A stretch of 39,913 nucleotides of DNA from Oscillospiraceae bacterium (GTDB lineage Bacteria; Bacillota; Clostridia; UMGS1810), in contig SVJH01000019.1 of the NCBI GenBank assembly GCA_015069095.1, forward strand, positions 1 to 39,913, given 5' to 3'. A program made the translations under genes and the position numbers. The notes below the pieces were generated by a model. That model made no database searches, was not told where the DNA came from, and was given only the letters and a program-made list of their open reading frames with translations. Positions within the stretch are counted from its first letter, which is position 1, and every line of letters begins with the position of its first letter. Below are positions 31,998 to 39,913 of this stretch, in pieces.

Positions 31998-32708
31998 ATG
32001 TTTGTAGTTATAAAGAAAAACAATATACTTTTTTTAGTGGCAATATTTTTTGTTTCTGTTATTATGCTTAATCTTTCTTTAAAAAACGAAATAGAAAGTG
32101 TGTTTTCGACTTCTAAAGTAGTTGTAATTGACCCAGGGCACGGAAACATTGACGGCGGTGCTGTGGGAAATAGCGGAAGTATAGAAAAGGATATTAACCT
32201 TTCAATTTGCAAAAAAATAAAAGAACATCTTAAAAAAGACGGATTTAATGTTGTCCTTACAAGAGAAGATGACAGCCCCTTAACAGATACAAACGGAAAA
32301 AATGTGCGCCAGATAAAAAGGGACGATTTAAAATATCGCAAAAAAATGCGCGATGCACAAGATACATCAATTTTTGTTAGTGTCCATATGAATAAGTTTC
32401 ACGATGAAAAACAAAAAGGTGCGCAGACATTTTATGCGAAAACACCGTCTGAAAGTAAACTTTTAGGCGAAGTTATACAAAAAAATATGATAGAATATCT
32501 TGATAAGTCAAACAGGCGTGTTGCCAAGGTTGATGAAAGTTCAATCTATATTTTAAAAGATGCAAAAACACCATCTGTACTTGTTGAATGCGGATTTTTA
32601 TCAAATGCAGATGAAGAAAAACTTCTTCTTACAGATGAATACCAAAATAAAGTTGCTTATGCGATATATAAAGGAATAAAAGAGTACTATTCGGAGATGA
32701 AACAGTGA
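31998..32708 (+). CDS. cwlD: N-acetylmuramoyl-L-alanine amidase, CwlD-like
   Basis: A 236-aa Amidase_3 zinc enzyme with one N-terminal signal/anchor segment (about 9-27). Zinc-ligand and catalytic motifs are [16 protein letters not shown] (His), [10 protein letters not shown] (Glu), FVSVHMNKF (His) and [10 protein letters not shown] (Glu). The length and the motif [10 protein letters not shown] match CwlD, which trims peptide side chains so that muramic-delta-lactam can form in the spore cortex; a general cell-separation amidase is the alternative. GAGAGGTG precedes the ATG. Its stop overlaps the GTG start of ygiQ by 4 nt. With spo0A in the same window it fits a spore-forming lineage. Confidence 0.82.
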   Translation: MFVVIKKNNILFLVAIFFVSVIMLNLSLKNEIESVFSTSKVVVIDPGHGNIDGGAVGNSGSIEKDINLSICKKIKEHLKKDGFNVVLTREDDSPLTDTNGKNVRQIKRDDLKYRKKMRDAQDTSIFVSVHMNKFHDEKQKGAQTFYAKTPSESKLLGEVIQKNMIEYLDKSNRRVAKVDESSIYILKDAKTPSVLVECGFLSNADEEKLLLTDEYQNKVAYAIYKGIKEYYSEMKQ

Positions 32709-34618
32709 AAAAGGATTTTTTACCCGTATCGAAAGAAGATATGGAAAAAAGAAAAATTAAACAACTTGACTTTGTTTATGTGTGTGGCGATGCATACGTT
32801 GACCACCCAAGTTTTGGGCATGCAATAATATCAAGAGTACTTGAAAACGCAGGATTTAAAGTGGGTATAATTGCTCAGCCAAACTGGAGAGATACGAATG
32901 ATTTTAAAAAACTTGGCGAGCCAAAACTTGGTTTTTTGGTTTCAGCAGGGAATATCGATTCAATGGTAAATCACTATACAGTAAATAAAAAAATACGCAG
33001 TGAGGATTTTTATTCTCCGGGCGGAAAGGCAGGATGCCGTCCTGACAGAGCAACAATTGTTTACTGTAACAGAATTAAAGAAGCGTACCCGAAAGCAAAA
33101 ATCATAATCGGTGGCGTTGAAGCATCGCTAAGACGTTTTGCGCATTATGACTATTGGGATAACAAAGTAAGACGCTCTATACTTTTTGATACACGAGCAG
33201 ATGTTTTAAGTTACGGAATGGGCGAAAAATCTATTTTGAAACTTGCAAATTTAATGCGCGAAGGAAAAGACATATCGCAGACAAATGTTGACGGATGCTG
33301 TTATGTAAGGACAAATATAGATTATCTAAAAGGCGAATATACAGAAGTTCCGTCGTTTGAAGAAGTAAAAGAAGATAAAGTTGCATATTCAAAAGCAACA
33401 GCATTAGAGTATTACGAGCAGGATGCGGTTCGCGGTCGTGCAATAGTGCAAAAATGTCAGGGGAAATATCTTGTGCAGAATAAACCTATGGCACCGCTTA
33501 CAACAAGTGAGCTTGACAAGGTTTATGCACTAAATTATATGAGAACGTACCATCCGATGTATGAAAAAGACGGCGGAGTTCCTGCTATAAGCGAAGTTAA
33601 GTTTTCTATTACGAATAATCGCGGATGCTATGGCGGATGCAATTTTTGCGCACTTACTTTTCATCAGGGAAGAGTTGTTACTGTACGAAGTGAAAAATCG
33701 GTTCTTTCAGAAGCCGAAAAACTTATATGGGACAAGGATTTTAAAGGATATATTCACGATGTCGGCGGTCCTACTGCAAACTTTTACGGAAGAGCGTGCG
33801 ATTTGCAGGTTGAAAACGGCGTTTGCAAAAATAAAAGATGTTTGTATCCTGAGCCTTGTAAAAACTTAAAGATAGACCATAAAAAATATATGGAACTGCT
33901 TAGAAAACTAAGAAATCTTCCTAATGTAAAAAAAGTTTTTGTTCGTTCTGGAATACGATATGACTATCTTATAGCAGATAAAGATGATGAATTTTTCTAT
34001 GAACTTTTAACGCATCATGTAAGCGGACAACTAAAAGTTGCACCTGAGCATATAAGCGATAACGTGCTTTCTAAAATGGGAAAACCATCGCGAAGTGTTT
34101 ACGATAAGTTTTCTGAAAAATTCTATAATATAAACAAAAAAATCGGTAAAGAACAGTATCTTGTGCCGTATCTTATGTCAAGTCATCCGGGAAGCACATT
34201 AAATGAGGCAATTGAACTTGCACTGTATATAAAAGAGCATAATCTTCATCCTGAACAGGTGCAGGATTTTTACCCGACACCGTTTACAATATCAACATCA
34301 ATGTTCTATACAGGGCTTGACCCGTTTACACTAAAAGAAGTTTATGTGCCTAAAGATTATGAAGAAAAGAAAATGCAAAGGGCACTGCTTCAGTTTTCTA
34401 AAAAAGAAAATTATAATCTTGTTGTTAAGGCGCTAAAAAAAGCAGGCAGGGAAGATTTAATAGGATTTTCAAAAAACTGTCTTGTAAAACCACTTAAAAA
34501 CAATAATAATTCTTATACAAAAAAAGGAGAAAATCATGGCGAAAATACTAAACGGAAAAGAAGTATCTCAAAAGGTAAAGGACAAGCTAAAAAAGGAAAC
34601 AGAAATTTTAAAAAGTAA
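32705..34618 (+). CDS. YgiQ-family radical SAM protein
   Basis: A 637-aa cytoplasmic radical S-adenosylmethionine protein of the UPF0313/YgiQ family, whose reaction is unknown. The iron-sulfur motif is CYGGCNFC (CxxxCxxC, about residues 311-318), followed by ALTFHQGR. Other family features are the N-terminal [35 protein letters not shown], and [14 protein letters not shown] with the Pro-rich VQDFYPTP. The start is GTG at 32705, in a 4-nt overlap with cwlD. The end runs 83 nt into folD: the last 27 or so residues form a Lys/Arg-rich tail ([17 protein letters not shown]), a tail type usual for YgiQ, so the overlap looks like real dual coding and not an error. Confidence 0.92.
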   Translation: MKKDFLPVSKEDMEKRKIKQLDFVYVCGDAYVDHPSFGHAIISRVLENAGFKVGIIAQPNWRDTNDFKKLGEPKLGFLVSAGNIDSMVNHYTVNKKIRSEDFYSPGGKAGCRPDRATIVYCNRIKEAYPKAKIIIGGVEASLRRFAHYDYWDNKVRRSILFDTRADVLSYGMGEKSILKLANLMREGKDISQTNVDGCCYVRTNIDYLKGEYTEVPSFEEVKEDKVAYSKATALEYYEQDAVRGRAIVQKCQGKYLVQNKPMAPLTTSELDKVYALNYMRTYHPMYEKDGGVPAISEVKFSITNNRGCYGGCNFCALTFHQGRVVTVRSEKSVLSEAEKLIWDKDFKGYIHDVGGPTANFYGRACDLQVENGVCKNKRCLYPEPCKNLKIDHKKYMELLRKLRNLPNVKKVFVRSGIRYDYLIADKDDEFFYELLTHHVSGQLKVAPEHISDNVLSKMGKPSRSVYDKFSEKFYNINKKIGKEQYLVPYLMSSHPGSTLNEAIELALYIKEHNLHPEQVQDFYPTPFTISTSMFYTGLDPFTLKEVYVPKDYEEKKMQRALLQFSKKENYNLVVKALKKAGREDLIGFSKNCLVKPLKNNNNSYTKKGENHGENTKRKRSISKGKGQAKKGNRNFKK

Positions 34619-35387
34619 AGGTATTATACCGGGTCTTGCTGTTATTATAGTAGGCGATAATCCTGCATCAAGAGTATATGTAAACTCTAAAAAGAAAGCG
34701 TGCGAGGAAATAGGATATTATTCAAGAGAGTATGCACTTGGCGCAGATACAACAGAAGAAGAACTTTTAAATTTAGTTAAAGAACTAAATAACGATGACG
34801 AAATAGATGGCATTTTAGTTCAACTTCCGCTTCCAAAACAAATAAATGAAGAAAAAGTTTTAAATACAATTATTCCAGAAAAGGATGTAGACGCTTTTCA
34901 TCCTGTAAACGTTGGAAAAATTATGATTGGTAATTTCGATTTTCTTCCTTGTACACCTGCAGGTGTTATGGAACTTATAGACGAAGCAGGAATTGATCTT
35001 TGCGGTAAAAACTGTGTAGTTGTAGGAAGAAGTAATATCGTTGGAAAACCTCAGGCAATGCTGCTACTTCATAAAAATGCAACAGTAACAATTTGCCACT
35101 CAAAAACAGTTAATTTAAAAGAAATTTGTAAAACTGCAGATGTGCTCGTTGTTGCAGTTGGAAGAGCCGAAATGATTACAGGCGACTATATTAAAGAAGG
35201 TGCAGTTGTAATAGATGTTGGTATGAACCGACTTGAAAACAAAAAACTTGTTGGCGACGTTGAATTTGAAAGTGCTTCCAAAAAAGCATCGTATATTACA
35301 CCTGTTCCTGGCGGTGTAGGACCTATGACAATAGCAACACTTATGAAAAACACATTAACCGCAGCAAAGAAAAGAAAATTAAAATAA
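34536..35387 (+). CDS. folD: Bifunctional methylene-tetrahydrofolate dehydrogenase/cyclohydrolase
   Basis: FolD interconverts 5,10-methylene-, methenyl- and 10-formyl-tetrahydrofolate. The 283-aa product has the catalytic region [20 protein letters not shown] (Tyr and Lys), [18 protein letters not shown], the [16 protein letters not shown] motif, the nucleotide-binding [14 protein letters not shown] and the C-terminal [28 protein letters not shown] precedes ATG 34536, and [10 protein letters not shown] is the expected N terminus, so the start is secure although it lies inside ygiQ. It is the last gene of the operon, ended by the hairpin at 35487. Confidence 0.96.
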   Translation: MAKILNGKEVSQKVKDKLKKETEILKSKGIIPGLAVIIVGDNPASRVYVNSKKKACEEIGYYSREYALGADTTEEELLNLVKELNNDDEIDGILVQLPLPKQINEEKVLNTIIPEKDVDAFHPVNVGKIMIGNFDFLPCTPAGVMELIDEAGIDLCGKNCVVVGRSNIVGKPQAMLLLHKNATVTICHSKTVNLKEICKTADVLVVAVGRAEMITGDYIKEGAVVIDVGMNRLENKKLVGDVEFESASKKASYITPVPGGVGPMTIATLMKNTLTAAKKRKLK

Positions 35388-35780
35388 GTCTTTGTGCAAA
35401 TCACACATTTTAACAAAAAAATAATTGTATAATATGTATATTTACTAAGTTTTTTTAAAGTGATATAATATATGTACATAAATTTTAGCGCATTATTTAT
35501 TCGATAATGCGCTTTTATTTTTCAGCGGATTTGTGCTGTTTTTTGGCGCAAATTGAGCGAAAAAGTGCGTAGACAAATGCATAAAAAAGTATTAAAATAT
35601 TCCATAATATTAAATTTGTGTATTTACTTTATGTAATGCCATATCGTATCATAAAAGAGTATTATCATAGCATTTGGAAAATGATGAATGATACTTTTTA
35701 ATTGGTATTATGGTATTACGTTATATTACTACATTTTAGAATACAAATTTAATTTGTAAAATAAAAAGGAGGAAGAAAAA
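35388..35780. other. 393-bp AT-rich intergenic region with inverted repeats, no gene seen
   Basis: Contents: a promoter-like TTTACT-17-TATAAT (35441-35469) just before the folD terminator; that terminator; then AT-rich DNA with the inverted repeat GTATCAT (35646-35652)/ATGATAC (35688-35694) and the palindrome ACAAATT-T-AATTTGT (35743-35757) immediately before the ribosome site of the large secreted-protein gene. A clear sigma-A promoter for that gene is not evident; TAAAAT at 35757-35762 is a possible -10 but has no good -35, which hints at activator control. Confidence 0.5.
35487..35520 (+). terminator. Intrinsic terminator of the cwlD-ygiQ-folD operon
   Basis: AGCGCATTAT (35487-35496) pairs with ATAATGCGCT (35504-35513) over a 7-nt loop, followed by TTTATTTTT. 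Confidence 0.88.
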
Positions 35781-38700
35781 ATGTTAAAAAGAGTAATAAG
35801 TTTGTGTGTTATGGTAGCAATGCTTATCACAATGGTACCAACATTTGTTTTGGCAGCCGACACAGACGAAACTAATGTTATCGAAGAATTTAAAGACTAT
35901 CTTGTAAACAGTAAAATTCTTTCTGATGACGGGTATGCGCACATTCCTGTGCATATTAACACATATGTAAATGGTACAACCGACAAAAACAGTCAGGTTA
36001 TTGTTTACATAATGAATCACGCAATGGAAAGGGTTGGAACAGATTCCGATATCGATATTATCGGCGATTTATTAAACGATACAGAGTACAAAAATATCGT
36101 TGTAACAGTTGACTTTTTAAACAATCCTAAAGCGGTATCACCTCAGATTGACTACAGTGTTGCTCAAATAATTGCAGATATCCGTGATGAAGGTGCTTAC
36201 CTTAACGGAAACACATACGGACAGTATTTAATTCATGCAGTTCCATCTGGTTGCAGAATAGCAAGAGATATCTGGTATTTTGACCTTTTGGAAAACGGTG
36301 CAAAAGGTACAGAAGAAGCAATAATTGCAAGTTGGAACTCAGATGATTTTAAAAATACACACGCAAAACGCATTCCTGCCTGCGAAGGTAATAACTATCA
36401 GGAAGGCGTATGGTTTGAAGCAACAAGCATAGACCAGCTTGTTAGAAGTAAAGCAAACGGCGGAGGACCTATCGATACAGATTTAAGACTTGACATAGTT
36501 TATCCTTCAAATCCAACATCAAAACCGCCAGTTTGGATGTGGGCATCTGCATCTGAAACAAGAGCAAAATCAACACTTGGCACACCTTACAAAATCGGTT
36601 TTGCGCTAAGAGGTTATGCAGTTGTTGCATACGATCACGAATATTATCCAATGTCAAGAAATGACCACTATTCTTATTACAGTGGTTCATACGGCACAGC
36701 AAGAACAAACGGTGTTAAAACACATACTGCAGCAGCAAGATGTGTAAGATACTATGCAGACGAGTTCGGTTATGACGTAAACAGACTTTCTGTTGGTGGA
36801 CATTCAAAATCTTCATATTCTGCACTTCTTGGAAGAGATAATCCTGAACTTTTGGAAGAACTTGATGATTACACAAAATATGGATATGAAAAAGGCGAAA
36901 ACTATGGCGAACAGCCATTTTTAACATATAAAGATGGTGTAACAAAAATCCCAAGTAACGTTCAGGTTATTTACACATCAATGGGCGATGGCGCAAAACT
37001 ATATAACAGATTACTTTGTGATTCTTCAGTTCCTGCAGTAATTGCCTGCGGCAAAAACGACCAATATGGTGCGTGGGATTACTGGGATGAATTGCAGGCA
37101 GCATATATGGAATGGGATATTCCAAACCTTGCAGTCGGTATGACAGATATGGGACACTCTCTTCCAAGAGATATTGATCCAGACCTTAACTATGACAGAT
37201 ACGATGCAGTAATCGACTTTTTTGATTACTACTTAAAACCTCAAAACGGAAGCAAACCAACAGTTGTTTATACTTCTCCTGTTGACGGAAACGATACATT
37301 TGACGGTATAAGCGACGTTGTTGTTAAATTTACTGCTCCTGTAGATGAAAACGAAGTTAAATCTAAAGTTAAAGTTTTAGACGAAAACGGAAGTGAACTT
37401 AGCGGTATCTGGAAAAAATACGCAGCCGATAACGAATATCACTTTGTATCTGATGAATACGAACATGGTGTAACATACACAATCAGCGTAGATGATACTT
37501 TAAAAGCAAAAACTGGCGAAACATTTGAAAGCGGAATAGAAAGAACATTTAGCGCAGATATAGGCGATTTTAGTTATTCTTCAAAAGATGCGTATATTGA
37601 AATAGGAAATAATGCAAACTTTGGAAATGCAACTTCAATTGAAATTTCAAAAGATAAAAAACTTGGATATTTTGAATTTGACCTTTCAAACTTTATAGGT
37701 ACAAAAGATACAGGTTCATTTAGTTTCAGTGTTGCAAATGATGCTGCTCAGAAACTTAAAGTTTATGGAATTGACAGTGCCGTTTGGAACGAGGGCACAA
37801 TAAACTCATCAAATGCGCCTTCACTTTCTTTGGCTACATACATTGCAGATGTAAGTATTGCAGGCAAAGGCACATACACAGTAGATGTTTCTAACTTTAT
37901 TAAAACCGTAAAAGGAAGCAAAGTTACATTTATTTTAGAGGCACAAAAAGAAACAGGCAAAAAAGGACTTGTTCAGTCATTTGACAGTTTAACTTCACTT
38001 ACAAAAGCGAGTGTTTCTGATAACAATCCGGTTTCAGAAACTGCAATCTACAAAACAGGTGGCGACCCTCAAGGAGTTAATTTAACTTCTGATAAGGACC
38101 ACACAACAGGAAACGGAAAATCTGTTTACTTCAAACGTAATGATACCTGGGACAGAATTAAATTCTTTAATACATTTGGTCCAAACGAACTTACAGAAGA
38201 TGACATAGGCGACACATATAGAATTTCGTTCTGGGTAAACCCTGACTCAGATGTAACAGTTAAAGCAGGGCTTATGTGTTCATCTATTCCTGACAGTGAT
38301 GCTACTCATCCTCAGGCAGCATATTGCAAATACGACCAGAATTTCTTTGGAACAACTGTTAACCAAAATGCAGAAGCAGGAAAATGGACAAAAGTAAGTT
38401 TAGATTACACAATAACAAAAGATATTATAGACGGAAGAATACAGATGCTTACAATGGAATCGTCTGTTGGTGCATCAAGTTATTATATCGATGATATTGA
38501 AGTTGAACTGCTTGCAACAGATGTGTCTGTTACATCAAAAGAAGGCAAAAACCTTGCAGAAAATCAGTTTAAACCAAAACTTTCTGTTACAACGACTGTA
38601 CCTGAAAAAGTGTATAATATGCCGCTTGTAGAATTTAACTCATCAAGTGATGTAACAAACAAAACAAATACAACATATGTACCGGGCTGGTTTGGCACAA

Positions 38701-39887
38701 GTACTCAGCTTGTATATAACAGTGCAGGATATGCAAAAATATTTGGTACAGCGAATGCTACAAGCGGTGCTGTAAGAGCCGGTTTTACAACAAATGTAGA
38801 AGGTGTTACAGCCGACAATGAATTGTATATGGTTTGTAAACTTAAAATAAAACCGGGCGATGCAAAAACAAGATACAGAATTTGCTGGAAAAACGGAGAA
38901 AGCAGCGGTTCGCCGATTATCTTTACAGTAGATACAAATACAGATGGAACTTTTGCCGGTGCGGTAGGTAACTCGGAAGGCTCACAAAAATCTACAAGTT
39001 TTGGTGTTAAAATTCCAGACTATTACGGGGACGGCTGGGTAGACTGTATTGCGGTAATTGATTTAAATAATACAGATACAAATGCACCTGTAGATGTATA
39101 TATTAACGGTGTTAAAAAATCGGGAACTTTATACGAAGCAATCGCTGTTTCAGCAAGAGAAGGATATCTTTACGGATTGAGCTTCCAAAATAGTGATGTA
39201 GCAAATGACAATACATTTATCGACGACAATGCTATATACACAGTAAAAAAATCAAACCTTGTTCCACTTACTATGGAAACAGACGGAAATCAGGTTACAA
39301 TTTCAAACGAAGTAACACTTAGCCAGATTACAAATACATCAGATAAAACTCTTAGCGTAATTAAAGCAAACGGCGAGTATTTACCGCTTAGCGCAGTTAA
39401 AGTTGAAAGAGGTGCGCTAAAACTTACAATTAGCGAAGATGCACTTACCTTTGGAGATAATGAAATTGACCTATCTGAAGTAAAAGACATTTTCGGACAG
39501 AACATTTACGGCGAAAATACATTTACTATTACAAAAGAAATGCCAGTTGTTGAAGTTATTGGCGAAGATATAAAAGCATCTTACGATGACGGAAAAGGCG
39601 CAAATACTGTTACAAACAGATTCTTTGCAAATCTTGTAAATATTGAAGATATTGCAGAAGCAGGTTTTGAAATTTCGACAGTAATAGATGAAGTTACATA
39701 TGCTTGGGAAATTGTACTTGATACAGTTTACGAAAATGTTATTGCAAATGATACAGAGTATGTAACAGATGCAGGATACATTTTAACAGGTGCAATTGGC
39801 GATGTTCCAAACGATTTTGCAGGCGAATTTATTGTAAAAACATTTGTTAAAAACTTTGAAGGCGTTAAGTCTTATCTTAGTGAGTAA
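35781..39887 (+). CDS. Large secreted multimodular protein with an alpha/beta-hydrolase (esterase-like) domain
   Basis: A 1368-aa exported protein (signal peptide to about 26, VLA-ADT). Residues about 30-488 form an alpha/beta hydrolase with LSVGGHSKSSYSALLG; Ser342 lies in GHSKS (GxSxS, not GxSxG), and Asp427 (GKNDQYGAWD) and His459 (MTDMGHSL) complete a plausible triad. Then come an SbsA/Big_5-like Ig domain (about 492-592), a DNRLRE-like beta domain (about 597-725), a jelly-roll module shared with the xylanases (about 748-912, DHTTGNGKSVYF and YYIDDIEVEL), a LamG-like module (about 943-1150), an Ig-like domain and a C-terminal module (about 1253-1368). It could deacylate plant polysaccharide; the substrate is inferred from the partner modules only. 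AAGGAGG precedes the ATG. Its stop lies in the ribosome site of a following peptide gene. Confidence 0.85.
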   Translation: MLKRVISLCVMVAMLITMVPTFVLAADTDETNVIEEFKDYLVNSKILSDDGYAHIPVHINTYVNGTTDKNSQVIVYIMNHAMERVGTDSDIDIIGDLLNDTEYKNIVVTVDFLNNPKAVSPQIDYSVAQIIADIRDEGAYLNGNTYGQYLIHAVPSGCRIARDIWYFDLLENGAKGTEEAIIASWNSDDFKNTHAKRIPACEGNNYQEGVWFEATSIDQLVRSKANGGGPIDTDLRLDIVYPSNPTSKPPVWMWASASETRAKSTLGTPYKIGFALRGYAVVAYDHEYYPMSRNDHYSYYSGSYGTARTNGVKTHTAAARCVRYYADEFGYDVNRLSVGGHSKSSYSALLGRDNPELLEELDDYTKYGYEKGENYGEQPFLTYKDGVTKIPSNVQVIYTSMGDGAKLYNRLLCDSSVPAVIACGKNDQYGAWDYWDELQAAYMEWDIPNLAVGMTDMGHSLPRDIDPDLNYDRYDAVIDFFDYYLKPQNGSKPTVVYTSPVDGNDTFDGISDVVVKFTAPVDENEVKSKVKVLDENGSELSGIWKKYAADNEYHFVSDEYEHGVTYTISVDDTLKAKTGETFESGIERTFSADIGDFSYSSKDAYIEIGNNANFGNATSIEISKDKKLGYFEFDLSNFIGTKDTGSFSFSVANDAAQKLKVYGIDSAVWNEGTINSSNAPSLSLATYIADVSIAGKGTYTVDVSNFIKTVKGSKVTFILEAQKETGKKGLVQSFDSLTSLTKASVSDNNPVSETAIYKTGGDPQGVNLTSDKDHTTGNGKSVYFKRNDTWDRIKFFNTFGPNELTEDDIGDTYRISFWVNPDSDVTVKAGLMCSSIPDSDATHPQAAYCKYDQNFFGTTVNQNAEAGKWTKVSLDYTITKDIIDGRIQMLTMESSVGASSYYIDDIEVELLATDVSVTSKEGKNLAENQFKPKLSVTTTVPEKVYNMPLVEFNSSSDVTNKTNTTYVPGWFGTSTQLVYNSAGYAKIFGTANATSGAVRAGFTTNVEGVTADNELYMVCKLKIKPGDAKTRYRICWKNGESSGSPIIFTVDTNTDGTFAGAVGNSEGSQKSTSFGVKIPDYYGDGWVDCIAVIDLNNTDTNAPVDVYINGVKKSGTLYEAIAVSAREGYLYGLSFQNSDVANDNTFIDDNAIYTVKKSNLVPLTMETDGNQVTISNEVTLSQITNTSDKTLSVIKANGEYLPLSAVKVERGALKLTISEDALTFGDNEIDLSEVKDIFGQNIYGENTFTITKEMPVVEVIGEDIKASYDDGKGANTVTNRFFANLVNIEDIAEAGFEISTVIDEVTYAWEIVLDTVYENVIANDTEYVTDAGYILTGAIGDVPNDFAGEFIVKTFVKNFEGVKSYLSE

Positions 39888-39902
39888 GGAGGATTGAGTA
39901 AT

Positions 39903-39913
39903 ATGAAAAATTA
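39903..39913 (+). CDS. Start of a small 'MKN(Y)' peptide gene, cut by the window edge
   Basis: Directly after the 1368-aa gene, TAAGGAGG is followed at 10 nt by ATG-AAA-AAT-TA. The sequence up to the start (GAGTAAGGAGGA...ATGAAAAATTA) matches that in front of the 49-aa peptide gene at 23812, including the stop codon embedded in the Shine-Dalgarno. Only three full codons are visible, so identity rests on this shared context. Confidence 0.5.

Noticed and set aside
1-39913. CRISPR arrays, tRNA or rRNA genes, transposases, prophage or defence genes
   Set aside because: None was found; the repeats seen are dispersed hairpins without regular spacer structure, and all sizeable genes have housekeeping, envelope or polysaccharide roles or are unknown.

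Overview
The window is AT-rich DNA from a low-GC Firmicute, most likely an anaerobic, fibre-degrading clostridium of a spore-forming lineage. The evidence is a full-length Spo0A, a CwlD-type cortex amidase, pyruvate:ferredoxin oxidoreductase, strong AGGAGG ribosome sites, near-consensus sigma-A promoters with 17-bp spacers, and large secreted xylan-active proteins. I see no rRNA, tRNA, CRISPR array, transposase or phage gene.

Layout. 1-3488: the tail of an unknown gene, spo0A (minus strand), then a NUDIX hydrolase and threonine synthase (plus strand). 3477-8852: a six-gene shikimate operon (aroB-aroA-aroC-aroE-aroQ-aroK) covering every step from DAHP to chorismate. It is preceded by a consensus promoter, a 29-codon Phe/Tyr-rich leader ORF and mutually exclusive antiterminator/terminator hairpins. 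8858-12578: a P-type ATPase flanked by two small secreted proteins built on the copper-amine-oxidase-N-like (CuAO-N) repeat. 12752-15570: an XRE regulator divergent from an unrecognised, probably abundant, secreted protein, with a 13-bp inverted repeat between them, then a polysaccharide deacetylase. 15642-23377: a DUF3048 lipoprotein, fructokinase, pyruvate:ferredoxin oxidoreductase and a VanW-family protein. 23378-31817 (minus strand): a 49-aa peptide gene, a secreted binding-module protein interrupted by one amber codon, and two tandem paralogous GH10 xylanases, separated by hairpin-rich repeats. 31916-35387: cwlD-ygiQ-folD. 35781-39887: a 1368-aa multimodular secreted esterase-like protein, followed at the window edge by the start of what looks like a second copy of the 49-aa peptide gene.

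How the genes fit together. The secreted proteins (two xylanases, the esterase and the binding-module protein) share a jelly-roll module and look like a plant-cell-wall (xylan) toolkit. Fructokinase and pyruvate:ferredoxin oxidoreductase are sugar-fermentation enzymes.

Two things look most worth pursuing. The first is a ribosome-mediated attenuator in front of the aro operon, an arrangement best known from Proteobacteria and Actinobacteria. The second is a recurring gene pair: a large secreted protein whose stop codon lies inside the Shine-Dalgarno of a following tiny 'MKNY...' peptide gene.
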